NCBI GenBank assembly: GCA_910587595.1
Contig: CAJULQ010000002.1
Location: 62,001-126,000 of the forward strand
Source: an uncultured Christensenellaceae bacterium
GTDB taxonomy: Bacteria > Bacillota > Clostridia > Christensenellales > Pumilibacteraceae
Length of the DNA: 64,000 nt
Direction: 5' to 3'
In this document: one piece after another, positions 14,585 to 23,233 of the stretch
How the letters are laid out: each line of letters begins with the position of its first letter
Position numbering within the stretch: the stretch's first letter is position 1
Program-made: the position numbers and the translations under genes
The notes under the pieces: model-generated
The model's database searches: none
What the model was told of the DNA's origin: nothing
Seen by the model: the letters and a program-made list of their open reading frames with translations, nothing else

Positions 14585-16984
14585 ATGGCAACCATTCGCA
14601 AACCCAAAAACGCACTGCAATTTATCATGCCCGCCGGATGGTGGGGATCCACTTGGCGGGAAGCTATCCCCACGGGCAACGGCGTGATCGGCGCGTCCGT
14701 GTACGGCGGCGCCGCCAACGAAGTGGTAATGATTACCCACAGCGACAACTGGTGGCAAGGAAACGTGGGCGTTTTGCAAGACGTTGCCGATAAGTTGAAA
14801 GACGTGCGCAAGAAAATGGACGACGGCGACGTGCGCGACGCCGAGGATATTTTCAAGAATGCGTTGATTGCCAAACACTATCGCCCCACGCTCAGCTATC
14901 CGTTGCCGCTGTGCGATTTTCACGTGGACATGCGCTTGGATCGTGCCGTGAAAGAATACAGCCGCGTGCTCAATATGGAGAACGGGGAAGTTTCGGTGTC
15001 TTTCAAAGACGGCCCCACGCGTTACGACCGCTCTATGTTTGTTTCGCGCGCGCAAAACATGGTGGTGTATGAGATTACGCGCACGGGCAGTAAGCCCATA
15101 GACGTAACCTTTTCGCTCGATCTGCACGACCGATTCAACGTGCGCACGCCCGACGCGATCTCCAAATTGCCCGACGGCGTGAACGTGAAATACGAAAAAT
15201 ATTTTATGCATTTTTCCGCCCGTAGCGATTCGGGCGCGGAATTCGGCGCCGTGGGCTTTATCAAGCATTTCGGCGGCGACCAAGTGGTAGACAACGCCGG
15301 CATCACCATTCGCGGCGCCGAAAAGATCATCGTGTTTATCCGTCCGTTTGTGGAAAGCCAGCGCGAAAAAGAATGGAAAGCCATTCACGAATCGCTCAAA
15401 ACCATCAAATCGACGTATGAGCAACTACTCAAAGAGCATACGCCTTTGCACAACAAGCTGTTTAACAGCGCCGAACTCGATCTCGACGCCGAGGGACGCG
15501 ATATCCCCGCCGACGAACTGTTGCGCAAAGCGTTTGTGGAGGGTGAGGCAAGCCCCGCATTGGTGGAAAAACTGTGGGCGTTCGGGCGCTATTTGATGAT
15601 ATGCGGCGCATCCGACGCATCGCACCCCTTGCCGCCTTACGGTTTGTGGTGCGGCGATTACAAAGCGCCCAACAGCCAGATCAATGCGTCGGGCAGTTTG
15701 CAGACCACCTATTCGCACGTATTGGCGGGCAATTTGGCCGACCAGATGCTCAGCGTGTTTACCTATTACGAGAGCGTGTTAGACGATCTGAAAAAGAACG
15801 CGTCCCGCCTTTACGGTTGCCGCGGTATCTTTATTCCGTCGGTGATGGCGCACGGCACGGGCGTGTTGGGGCTGATCGACAGCAAAGTGATTCATTTTAC
15901 CGCCGTGGCGGGGTGGATCGCGCAACTGTTTTACGATTACTATCTCTTTACCGACGATCTCAAATTTTTGAAAACGCGCGCTTTGCCGTTCATGAAAGAA
16001 GTTTCGCTGTTTTACGAGAACTTTTTGAAAATAGGGTCGGACAACAAATACGACAGTTGCCCTTCCTATTCGCCCGATACAACGCCCGCAAACTACAGCA
16101 ACGGCGGCGTAGACACATTGGAGATCGCGCGCGATGCCACCGTAGACTTTGCGGTGATCAAAGAGTTGTTGCACAACTTGGTGGAAGGCAGCGAGCGCGC
16201 GGGCATGAACAAAGCGGAGATCCCCAAATGGAAAGATATGCTCACGCGCATGCCCGAATATAAGTTGGCGGCCGACGGGTCGGTGTGCGAATATATCCAT
16301 TCGGCATTTACCGACAACAACGCGTCGGCGTCCACTTCGCTGTTCTATCCCGTGTATCCGGGGTGTGAGATCACGCCCGACAACGAGGAAATGAGCAAGC
16401 ATTTCTACAATACCGCCAAAAAGAAAGTGGCGGGCGCCACCAAAGAACACACCAGCATGAGCCTTATACGCTATGCGTCGGTGTTTGCCCGTTTGGGCGA
16501 CGGCGCCACGGCTTACGATATCGTAACCACCGTTACGCGCGCCATGGCCATGAACAATCTTGTGTATTCCGTTTCCGATTGGCGAGGCATGGGCGTTGGC
16601 AACAACGGCAATTGGGCGCAATATACCGTGGAAACCAACATGGGCGTTACGGCGGCCGTGCAAGAAATGCTTGTGCAGTCGGACGCAAACACCGTGCGGC
16701 TGTTGCCCGCTTTGCCCGATGCATTGCCTAAGGGCGAAATATCGGGCTTGCAAACGCGCACGAGCGTAGAAGTCACGTCGTTGTCGTGGGATATGCGCAA
16801 AGGCGTGGTGCTCGTTAAGCTCAAGTCGCGTCGTGCCACCAAGATCGATCTGCGGTTGCCCAAAGGCGCCAAGCGCTTTGTGTGCAAACCCGCCGCGGGC
16901 GAAAAAGCAGATTACGAAAGCGGCGTGGTCACGGGGCTTAGCCTTACGGCCGGCAAAGCGGCCGCCATCGAGATCCGCTTATAA
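14585..16984 (+). CDS. GH95-like glycoside hydrolase
   Basis: This 799-residue protein has the GH95 (alpha-L-fucosidase/galactosidase) plan: an N-terminal beta domain with WREAIPTGNGVIGASVYGG near residue 24, an (alpha/alpha)6 barrel with AGWIAQLFYDYYLFTDD, and a C-terminal beta domain. Residues that do the chemistry in characterised GH95 enzymes differ. The QMNYW-type motif is QTTYS (373-377), and the general-acid SPSYSPE-type motif reads PSYSPD (D498). It either has another specificity or is a distinct subgroup. There is no signal peptide, so it is cytoplasmic. The terminator at 17001-17032 follows. Confidence 0.72.
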   Translation: MATIRKPKNALQFIMPAGWWGSTWREAIPTGNGVIGASVYGGAANEVVMITHSDNWWQGNVGVLQDVADKLKDVRKKMDDGDVRDAEDIFKNALIAKHYRPTLSYPLPLCDFHVDMRLDRAVKEYSRVLNMENGEVSVSFKDGPTRYDRSMFVSRAQNMVVYEITRTGSKPIDVTFSLDLHDRFNVRTPDAISKLPDGVNVKYEKYFMHFSARSDSGAEFGAVGFIKHFGGDQVVDNAGITIRGAEKIIVFIRPFVESQREKEWKAIHESLKTIKSTYEQLLKEHTPLHNKLFNSAELDLDAEGRDIPADELLRKAFVEGEASPALVEKLWAFGRYLMICGASDASHPLPPYGLWCGDYKAPNSQINASGSLQTTYSHVLAGNLADQMLSVFTYYESVLDDLKKNASRLYGCRGIFIPSVMAHGTGVLGLIDSKVIHFTAVAGWIAQLFYDYYLFTDDLKFLKTRALPFMKEVSLFYENFLKIGSDNKYDSCPSYSPDTTPANYSNGGVDTLEIARDATVDFAVIKELLHNLVEGSERAGMNKAEIPKWKDMLTRMPEYKLAADGSVCEYIHSAFTDNNASASTSLFYPVYPGCEITPDNEEMSKHFYNTAKKKVAGATKEHTSMSLIRYASVFARLGDGATAYDIVTTVTRAMAMNNLVYSVSDWRGMGVGNNGNWAQYTVETNMGVTAAVQEMLVQSDANTVRLLPALPDALPKGEISGLQTRTSVEVTSLSWDMRKGVVLVKLKSRRATKIDLRLPKGAKRFVCKPAAGEKADYESGVVTGLSLTAGKAAAIEIRL

Positions 16985-17000
16985 AAACAAACAAGCCATA

Positions 17001-17032
17001 AAAAAACAGCAACCGAGCGGTTGCTGTTTTTT
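17001..17032. terminator. Bidirectional terminator between GH95-like gene and dapB
   Basis: A perfect 14-base stem (17001-17014 with 17019-17032) closes on GAGC. It is A-rich on the left and ends in six T, so it serves both convergent genes. Confidence 0.95.
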
Positions 17033-17058
17033 CGTATAAACACAAATGTCGTGTTGTT

Positions 17059-17796
17059 TTATAAGCGGATCATGTCGCGCATATCGTATAAGCCGACCGG
17101 TTGCGATCGCAACCAATGCGCGGCTTGCAACGCACCGTTGGCAAATATGTTTCGATTGCCGGCCGCGTGCGAGAGCGTGACCGTTTCGTCCGTGCCGAAA
17201 AAGGATACTTCGTGTATGCCTACCACGGTGCCGCCGCGCACCGCGTGCACGCCGATCTCTTTTTCTCGGCGTTTGGCCAGGCCTTCGCGGCCGTACACAT
17301 ACGAAGGGGTATAATCCAGTCCGCGTTCGGCGGCGCGGCACAAAAGCTTGGCCGTTCCGCTGGGCGCGTCCGCTTTTTGGTTGTGGTGTTTTTCCACGAT
17401 TTCTATGTCGAAACCGCGCAACACAGCCGCCGCTTTTTCCACCAACAGCGAAAGCGCGTTAACGCCCAAACTCATATTTTCCGATTGAAACACGGGCACG
17501 CGTTTACTTAGCCTTTGGATCTCGGCTTGGTCGGCTGCCGTGTAACCCGTACTGCACAGCACGCACGGGCACGCGTATTTGTCGGCAAGCAAAAGTATGT
17601 CATGTAGCGTTTCGGGGCGTGAGAAGTCGATAAGGACGTCTATGGGCACGTTTACGTCTTTTGCCGCGGTAAAGGTGGGGAAAGAGGGTGATGCCGCCTT
17701 ATCTAAGCCGCCGCTGATCACGTCGTTTGTTGCCGCCGCGCATTCGCAAACGGCGCGTCCCATTTTGCCGCCTATGCCCACAATAAAAATATGCAT
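17059..17796 (-). CDS. dapB: 4-hydroxy-tetrahydrodipicolinate reductase
   Basis: DapB reduces the DapA product with NAD(P)H in lysine and diaminopimelate synthesis. The 245-residue protein starts with the Rossmann motif IVGIGGKMGR and carries the substrate-binding signature EKHHNQKADAPSGTA. A GGGAGGAA site precedes the ATG. It is the last gene of the asd-dapA-dapB unit, 18 bases after dapA, under control of the lysine riboswitch at 19780-20009. Confidence 0.96.
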   Translation of the reverse strand: MHIFIVGIGGKMGRAVCECAAATNDVISGGLDKAASPSFPTFTAAKDVNVPIDVLIDFSRPETLHDILLLADKYACPCVLCSTGYTAADQAEIQRLSKRVPVFQSENMSLGVNALSLLVEKAAAVLRGFDIEIVEKHHNQKADAPSGTAKLLCRAAERGLDYTPSYVYGREGLAKRREKEIGVHAVRGGTVVGIHEVSFFGTDETVTLSHAAGNRNIFANGALQAAHWLRSQPVGLYDMRDMIRL

Positions 17797-17814
17797 GTTT
17801 TGTTTCCTCCCGAT

Positions 17815-18699
17815 TTAAGAGATCAGCCCGAGTTTTTGCATTTCCGCCCGCAGTGCTTGCGTGTGTTCGGGTTCCATTTCGGTGAGCGGCAAGCGGGGAA
17901 TGCCCGCGTCGATACCCAACAGTTGCAACGCCTTTTTGCACGGAATGGGGTTTACTTCGCTGAACAGTTTTTTCACGAACGGATTGACGCGAAAGCCGAG
18001 TTGCGCCGCTTGGGGATAATTTCCTTGTTCGCACAGCTCGGTGATCTCTTGCATTTCGCGCGGGATCACGTTGGCCGCCACGCTGATCACGCCTTTGGCG
18101 CCGATACTCATGGCGGGCACCGTCAAGCTGTCGTCGCCGCTGTAAAAGTCCATTTTGCCGCTTATGAGCCGCGCCACTTCCAACATTTGGTCTATATCGC
18201 CGCTGGCCTCTTTGATGCCGCGCACGTTTGGCAGTTCGCATAAGCGCGCCACGGTGGCGGGCGCCAAATTAAACCCGGTGCGCGTGGGCACGTTGTAGGC
18301 GATAATGGGAATATGTACGCTTTCGGAGATGGCTTTATAATGCAGATAAGCGCCGTTTTGCGTGCATTTGTTGTAGTAGGGCGTTACCACCAGCAAGCCG
18401 TCGACGCCCAATTCTTCGCACCTACGGGAAAAGGCAATGGCCTCTTGGGTGTTGTTGCCGCCGCTGCCCGCAAACACGGGCACTTTGCCGTTTGCTTTTT
18501 GCACGCAATAGGAGATCACGCTTTCGCGTTCTTGTTTGGTCATGGTGCTCGGTTCGCCCGTGGTGCCGCAAGCAAACAGCGCGCCCACGCCGCCGTCGAG
18601 CACATGGGTCAAAAGAGCGTCTAACGCCGAAAAATTCACGCCGCCGTTCGAATCGAACGGGGTAACGAGCGCTACGCCCGCGCCGTTGAAAAGTGCCAT
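17815..18699 (-). CDS. dapA: 4-hydroxy-tetrahydrodipicolinate synthase
   Basis: DapA condenses aspartate semialdehyde with pyruvate, the committed step to diaminopimelate and lysine. The 294-residue TIM barrel shows ACGTTGEPSTMT near residue 43, YNVPTRTGFNL with the active-site Tyr, and the Schiff-base Lys in RGIKEASGD. It lies between asd and dapB, which supply its substrate and use its product. A GGGAGG site is visible before the ATG on the minus strand. Confidence 0.97.
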   Translation of the reverse strand: MALFNGAGVALVTPFDSNGGVNFSALDALLTHVLDGGVGALFACGTTGEPSTMTKQERESVISYCVQKANGKVPVFAGSGGNNTQEAIAFSRRCEELGVDGLLVVTPYYNKCTQNGAYLHYKAISESVHIPIIAYNVPTRTGFNLAPATVARLCELPNVRGIKEASGDIDQMLEVARLISGKMDFYSGDDSLTVPAMSIGAKGVISVAANVIPREMQEITELCEQGNYPQAAQLGFRVNPFVKKLFSEVNPIPCKKALQLLGIDAGIPRLPLTEMEPEHTQALRAEMQKLGLIS

Positions 18700-18729
18700 A
18701 GCAATTATGCCTCCCTTATCGAATTGCCG

Positions 18730-19731
18730 TTAAATGTTGTTGCTTAGTATGGTTTGCAAGATCTGCACGGCGTTTGTTGCCGCGCCCTTGCGAATGTTGT
18801 CGGCCACCACCCAAAGGTTGACGCCGCTTTCCACGCTTTCGTCTTGGCGAATGCGCCCCACGAACACTTCGTCGCGGTCGGCCGTTTCGCGCGGGGTGGG
18901 GTAAATGCCGTTGGCGGGGTCGTCGGTCACCACCACGCCTTTGGCGGCGGCCAGCGTTTCGCGCACTTGCGCCGCCGTAACGGGGGTGTTAAATTCCACG
19001 TTGATGCTTTCGCTGTGGCCGTAATACACGGGCACGCGCACGGTGGTGGCGGTGATACGGAGCGACGTATCGCCCAAGATCTTGCGTGTTTCTTGGATCA
19101 TTTTTTCTTCTTCTTTGGTGTAGCCGTTGGGCAAAAACACGTCTATGTGCGGCAGTACGTTGCCGAAGATGGGCAGGGGGAATTTTTTGGGCGCTTGCCC
19201 CGCTATGCCGTTTTGCAAGTCGTTATAGCCGCCCACGCCCGCGCCCGACACGGCCTGATAGGTGGAGTAAACGATGCGCTTGATGCCGAACGCACGGTGC
19301 AAGGGCGCCAACGCCACCACCGCTTGAATGGTGGAGCAGTTGGGGTTGGCGATGATGCCGTGGTGCTTAGCTATGTCTTGCGGGTTCACTTCGGGCACGA
19401 CAAGCGGCACGTCGGGATCTATGCGCCACTGGCTGGAGTTATCGATCACCACGGCGCCGCATTGGGCGAATAGGGGCGCAAACTGTTTGCTTACGCTGCC
19501 GCCCGCCGAAAACAACGCATAGTCTATCTTGCGCGCGCGCACGTTTTGCTCGGTCAGTTCCGTAACGGTGTATTGCTTGCCCGCAAACGTTATTTCTTCG
19601 CCCGCGCTGCGCGCCGACGCGAACGGCACGATTTCTTGAATGGGTAGGTCGCGTTCGCCGAGCACTTGCAACATCTTTCTGCCCACCATGCCGGTGGCGC
19701 CCACAACGGCAACCGTGTATTGCTTTTTCAT
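18730..19731 (-). CDS. asd: Aspartate-semialdehyde dehydrogenase
   Basis: This enzyme makes aspartate semialdehyde from aspartyl phosphate with NADPH. The 333-residue protein starts VAVVGATGMVGRKMLQ (nucleotide site) and has the active-site Cys in PNCSTIQAV, followed by the RVPVYYGHSE region with the catalytic and substrate-binding residues. It is the first gene of the lysine operon; the leader in front of it (19732-20017) is a lysine riboswitch with its own terminator, so lysine should shut transcription off before asd. An AGGAG site precedes ATG. Confidence 0.97.
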   Translation of the reverse strand: MKKQYTVAVVGATGMVGRKMLQVLGERDLPIQEIVPFASARSAGEEITFAGKQYTVTELTEQNVRARKIDYALFSAGGSVSKQFAPLFAQCGAVVIDNSSQWRIDPDVPLVVPEVNPQDIAKHHGIIANPNCSTIQAVVALAPLHRAFGIKRIVYSTYQAVSGAGVGGYNDLQNGIAGQAPKKFPLPIFGNVLPHIDVFLPNGYTKEEEKMIQETRKILGDTSLRITATTVRVPVYYGHSESINVEFNTPVTAAQVRETLAAAKGVVVTDDPANGIYPTPRETADRDEVFVGRIRQDESVESGVNLWVVADNIRKGAATNAVQILQTILSNNI

Positions 19732-19779
19732 ACTTTTTGTATTCTCCTTCTTGCGCGGGTGTTACCCCGATTTATACAT

Positions 19780-20009
19780 AAAACAAAACGGCGGCACTAA
19801 CCGCCGCCGTAAAATCCTCAGGGTCGGTTAATGTGCTCCGAAAGCCGTACAGCCAACGACAGTTGCGGGGTATTCTCCCTCGCACCCAACGATCGCCGCG
19901 AGAACAGCCGTGCGCGGCAACCGTTTCGGCGTAGATACCCTTTCCGCGGCGCGTCCGCACGGATTCGGACAAGCGGCGCCGCATACTATTGTTCTACGCT
20001 CCTCATTAA
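19780..20009 (-). promoter_or_regulatory. Lysine riboswitch with intrinsic terminator
   Basis: Read on the minus strand, the leader starts with TTAATG (20009-20004), which pairs with CATTAA (19833-19828) as the closing helix. Inside are L-box hallmarks: GGAGCGTAGAAC then AATAGTATGC, GGGTATCTACGCCGAAACGG, and GTTGGCTGT near the end. Downstream ACGGCGGC (19810-19803) and GCCGCCGT (19795-19788) form an 8-base stem followed by GTTTTGTTTT, a typical terminator. The leader precedes asd-dapA-dapB, the genes expected for lysine control. It also fills the otherwise gene-free stretch 19732-20157. Confidence 0.88.
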
Positions 20010-20017
20010 CAAGAAAC

Positions 20018-20046
20018 AGTATAGCGCATGTAACGAAAATTGTCAA
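20018..20046 (-). promoter_or_regulatory. Promoter of the lysine operon
   Basis: On the minus strand TTGACA (20046-20041) and TATACT (20023-20018) are 17 bases apart, ending just upstream of the riboswitch. Confidence 0.9.
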
Positions 20047-20121
20047 TCGTTCCGAACTATATTTGCCAAAGATCGCGGATAAGGCAAACGGGATAAAATT
20101 TTATTTTAAATGCGTATTTGA

Positions 20122-20150
20122 TTGAAAAAAGACGGAGAATGGTGTATAAT
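20122..20150 (+). promoter_or_regulatory. Promoter of the M20 gene, 7 bases from ATG
   Basis: TTGAAA (20122-20127) and TATAAT (20145-20150) are 17 bases apart. Only 20151-20157 lie between the -10 box and ATG at 20158, so transcription should start at or next to the initiation codon. Confidence 0.75.
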
Positions 20151-20157
20151 CATTACT

Positions 20158-21237
20158 ATGGGGCATACCGACTATCTCATACAAACGCGGCGCGCGTTGC
20201 ACCGCATACCCGAACCGAGCGAACAAGAGTTTGCCACGTCCGACTATATCGCCGCGCAACTCAAAGCCATGGGGCATAAGTTTCGCCGATTGGGCACGGG
20301 CATCGTGTGCGACGTGAAAGGCGTAGACACGTCGCGCCTCATTGCTTTGCGGTGCGATATAGACGCCTTGCCCATAGTAGAGCGCACCGACTGTTCTTTC
20401 AAAGCGGACGGCAACTATATGCACGCGTGCGGGCACGACGGCCACACGGCCATGCTGTTGTGCGCGGCCAAAATGTTGGCCGAACGCAAGCCCAAGCAAA
20501 ACGTGCGCTTGCTGTTTCAGTTCGGCGAAGAGGGCGACGGCGGCGCCGAAAAGATGATGGCCATGGGTGCAATAGACGGCGTGGACGAGATCTTTGCCTT
20601 TCATATGTGTCCCGAATTGCCTATAGGGCAAGTGGCCTCGTGCGAGGGCGCAATGTTTGCGGGCACGGTGGAATTCGACGTGGCTTTCACGGGCAAAAGT
20701 TGCCATTGCGCATGCGCGGCCGACGGGCGCGACGCGCTGAAAGCCGCCATGCGTTTTTACGAGCGTGCGCAACACGTAAACGACGATTGCCGCAACGGCA
20801 CGGTGTTCCATATCGGAAAACTGACGGGCGGCACGGCGCGCAACGTGGTGGCGAACGAGGCCGTTGCCTATTGCACGTTGCGTTATTTCGACCCCGACGT
20901 AATGGACATGCTGATGATGCGTTTGGAAGGCTATTTGGTGGAGGGCAACAACTTATCGGGCACCGACCACCGCGTAACGGTGCATGCCGTGTATCCGCCG
21001 CTTATCAATCATCCCGCATCGCTTGCCAAAGTGCGTGCGTTGGTCAAGGTGCAAACGTGCGCGCCGCGGTTCACGGCCGAGGACTTTGCGTTCTATCTCC
21101 AAAAGACGGAGGGGTGCATGCTGTGGCTGGGGTGTCGCGACGAACACCACGTATCGCCGTTGCATAGCGACACGTTCGGGTTCGACGAAAAAGCGCTACT
21201 CACCGGCGTGGAGATCTACGAAAAACTGCTGTATTGA
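20158..21237 (+). CDS. M20-family metallopeptidase / amidohydrolase
   Basis: This 359-residue protein of the M20D type (aminoacylase, hippurate hydrolase and N-acetyl-diaminopimelate deacetylase relatives) probably hydrolyses an N-acyl amino acid. Metal and catalytic motifs are DIDALPIVERT, HACGHDGHTAML and QFGEEGDGGAEKM, with later His near HVSPLHSDTFGF. A lid domain sits at about 175-280. The only ATG in frame near the start is 7 bases after a TATAAT box and lacks a ribosome site, so I infer a leaderless mRNA; the alternative TTG at 20122 is in the -35 box. It lies divergent from the lysine operon, so a diaminopimelate role is possible but unproven. Confidence 0.88.
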   Translation: MGHTDYLIQTRRALHRIPEPSEQEFATSDYIAAQLKAMGHKFRRLGTGIVCDVKGVDTSRLIALRCDIDALPIVERTDCSFKADGNYMHACGHDGHTAMLLCAAKMLAERKPKQNVRLLFQFGEEGDGGAEKMMAMGAIDGVDEIFAFHMCPELPIGQVASCEGAMFAGTVEFDVAFTGKSCHCACAADGRDALKAAMRFYERAQHVNDDCRNGTVFHIGKLTGGTARNVVANEAVAYCTLRYFDPDVMDMLMMRLEGYLVEGNNLSGTDHRVTVHAVYPPLINHPASLAKVRALVKVQTCAPRFTAEDFAFYLQKTEGCMLWLGCRDEHHVSPLHSDTFGFDEKALLTGVEIYEKLLY

Positions 21238-21258
21238 GAGAAGAGAGAGGATAAAAAA

Positions 21259-22512
21259 TTGGCACAGAAAAAAGGACTTATCTATCGTTTGACCATGGGC
21301 AAAGACAACTTGCCCGACTTCACGCCCGACAAACTGCCCGGCACGCGTTTTCAACTGTTCAAAGACGTGTTTTTCAATCGGTTCGGCGCGCTCTTCAGGA
21401 TCAACTTGTTGGTGCTGTTGTTTTGCTTGCCCGCCATTGCTTGGATGGTGATCATGTATATGATCAAGCAAGCGGACGGGTCGCTGTTGCCCTATTCGGC
21501 CAATATCGGCGCGGGCATGGGCATACCCGTGGCCGACGTGTCGGCACTGGGGCGGCAACGCGCGTTCCAGTTCGATATACAGACCTATTTGGTGCTCATT
21601 CCGTGCATTATGGTGGCCGGCATAGGTTTGAGCGGCGCGTTTTACGTGATGCGCCGATTGGTGTGGGGCGAGGGCACCAGCGTGGGCAGTCATTTCTTCC
21701 ACGGGATCAAAGCCAATTTCTTGCCCTTTTTGTGGTCGTCGCTGTTTGCGGGCGTGTCGCTTTTTTTGGTGATGGCCAACGTAGGCATCTACAACAATAT
21801 CACCGATATCCATATTGCGTGGCGCGTGGTGGGTATTGCCGTTTCGGTCATTCAGTTTGTACTGCTACTCAGCATGTTTATCTTTTTGACGACGCAAGCC
21901 GTGACCTACAAACTCAAAACGTGGGCGCTTATCAAAAACAGCTTTTTGTTTGCCATCGCGCTGTTGCCTACCAATATTTTGATGCTTATATTGAGCGCGA
22001 TACCCGTGGTGCTCGTGATGATTTTGCCCGGTTTCTTGTCTATGTTCGGACTGCTCATCTTTGCTCTCTTCGGTTTTGCGTATATCATTTTGGTGTGGAC
22101 GGTATATGCGCATTGGGCGTATGACAAGTTCATTAACGACCGCGTGGAAGGCGCCGTGAAAAACCGCGGCATGTATAAAAAGACCGAAGAAGACGAAAAA
22201 GCGGCGGCCGAGCGCGATCGTAAAAACAAGAACATACGTTTCAACAATCCCAAAAAGCGCGCCAAGAAGATCACCAGCATCGACGAGGGCGAAACGTTCA
22301 CGCCGTTGCCTACCAGTTTCTCGCGTGCCGACCTTATGAAACTCGAACAAGAGAAAGAGGCGGTAAAACGGAGCATCGACGCCGAATACGAAGAATCGGA
22401 CGAGGCGTACGAAACGGACGATTTGCAAGAAGATACGTTGGCGCAATCGCCCGAACAAGAACAGACAGACGGTGCGGACAACGCCGCGGCGCAACCGAAC
22501 GCCGACGAATAG
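21259..22512 (+). CDS. Multi-pass membrane protein, YesL/DUF624-like
   Basis: This 417-residue protein begins with a cytoplasmic stretch, then FKDVFFNRFGALFRINLLVLLFCLPAI, the pattern of DUF624/YesL proteins. Six hydrophobic segments occupy about residues 45-290. The C-terminal 130 residues are cytoplasmic and charged: first Lys/Arg-rich (NPKKRAKKIT), then Glu/Asp-rich up to the end. The start is TTG, 8 bases after GAGAGGA; no ATG fits. It is 21 bases after the M20 gene and probably cotranscribed. YesL relatives are often near carbohydrate-uptake genes; the function is unknown. Confidence 0.7.
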   Translation: MAQKKGLIYRLTMGKDNLPDFTPDKLPGTRFQLFKDVFFNRFGALFRINLLVLLFCLPAIAWMVIMYMIKQADGSLLPYSANIGAGMGIPVADVSALGRQRAFQFDIQTYLVLIPCIMVAGIGLSGAFYVMRRLVWGEGTSVGSHFFHGIKANFLPFLWSSLFAGVSLFLVMANVGIYNNITDIHIAWRVVGIAVSVIQFVLLLSMFIFLTTQAVTYKLKTWALIKNSFLFAIALLPTNILMLILSAIPVVLVMILPGFLSMFGLLIFALFGFAYIILVWTVYAHWAYDKFINDRVEGAVKNRGMYKKTEEDEKAAAERDRKNKNIRFNNPKKRAKKITSIDEGETFTPLPTSFSRADLMKLEQEKEAVKRSIDAEYEESDEAYETDDLQEDTLAQSPEQEQTDGADNAAAQPNADE

Positions 22513-22513
22513 C

Positions 22514-23227
22514 ATGTATACGGCGCTCGGTAAAGTTTACGACCTGTTTTATCCCGACGATACGCAACGCCGCGCCGATGCCTATGCCGCCGTTTTACCG
22601 AGCGGCGAGGGAGTGGATATAGGTTGCGGCACGGGCGCGTTAACGCTTGCCTTGCATGCGCGCGGGTATCGCGTGTACGGCGTGGATCCCTCGCCCGATA
22701 TGCTCAACGCGGCGCAAGCGCGGGCAACGAACGCGGGCGTAAACGTGCGGTTCGTGCAAGCGAGCGCCCAAGACGTGCCCGCCGCGCACCCGCTCGATTT
22801 TGCCTTGGCGGCCAACGACGTGTTCAACTACGTGCCGCGGCTCGATAAAGCGCTACGGAGCGTGTATAAAGCGCTCAAGGCGGGCGGCGTGTTCGCCTTC
22901 GATATCAGCAGCGCATACAAACTCACCGAGGTGTTGGCGGGCAACACGTTTACGCAAACCGAAAACGACGTGACCTATATCTGGCAGAATTTTCGGCGCG
23001 GCAAACGTTTGATTATCGATTTTACGGTATTTTCGCCCCAAGGGGAAACATATATAAAGACGTGTGAAACGCAAGTGCAGTATATTCGTTCCCGCGAGGA
23101 AGTGACCGATGCGCTTGCGGCGGCGGGATTTATAAACATCCGCGCCTACGCGTTCGGCACGAAAAGGGCGCCCGCGGCCGATACGCAAAGAATACTGTTC
23201 ACGGCGCAAAAGGAAAGGAGAACTTAG
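22514..23227 (+). CDS. Class I SAM-dependent methyltransferase
   Basis: This 237-residue protein has the Rossmann-fold methyltransferase motifs in order: VDIGCGTGALTLAL (motif I, about residue 35), YGVDPSPDML (motif II), LDFALAANDVFNYV and LKAGGVFAFDISS. Its substrate cannot be named. The ATG is one base after the stop of the membrane protein upstream, so translation is probably coupled. The YDLFY start and the central NDVFNYV motif resemble small-molecule or ribosome-associated methyltransferases seen in Firmicutes. Confidence 0.88.
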   Translation: MYTALGKVYDLFYPDDTQRRADAYAAVLPSGEGVDIGCGTGALTLALHARGYRVYGVDPSPDMLNAAQARATNAGVNVRFVQASAQDVPAAHPLDFALAANDVFNYVPRLDKALRSVYKALKAGGVFAFDISSAYKLTEVLAGNTFTQTENDVTYIWQNFRRGKRLIIDFTVFSPQGETYIKTCETQVQYIRSREEVTDALAAAGFINIRAYAFGTKRAPAADTQRILFTAQKERRT

Positions 23228-23233
23228 GGTACA

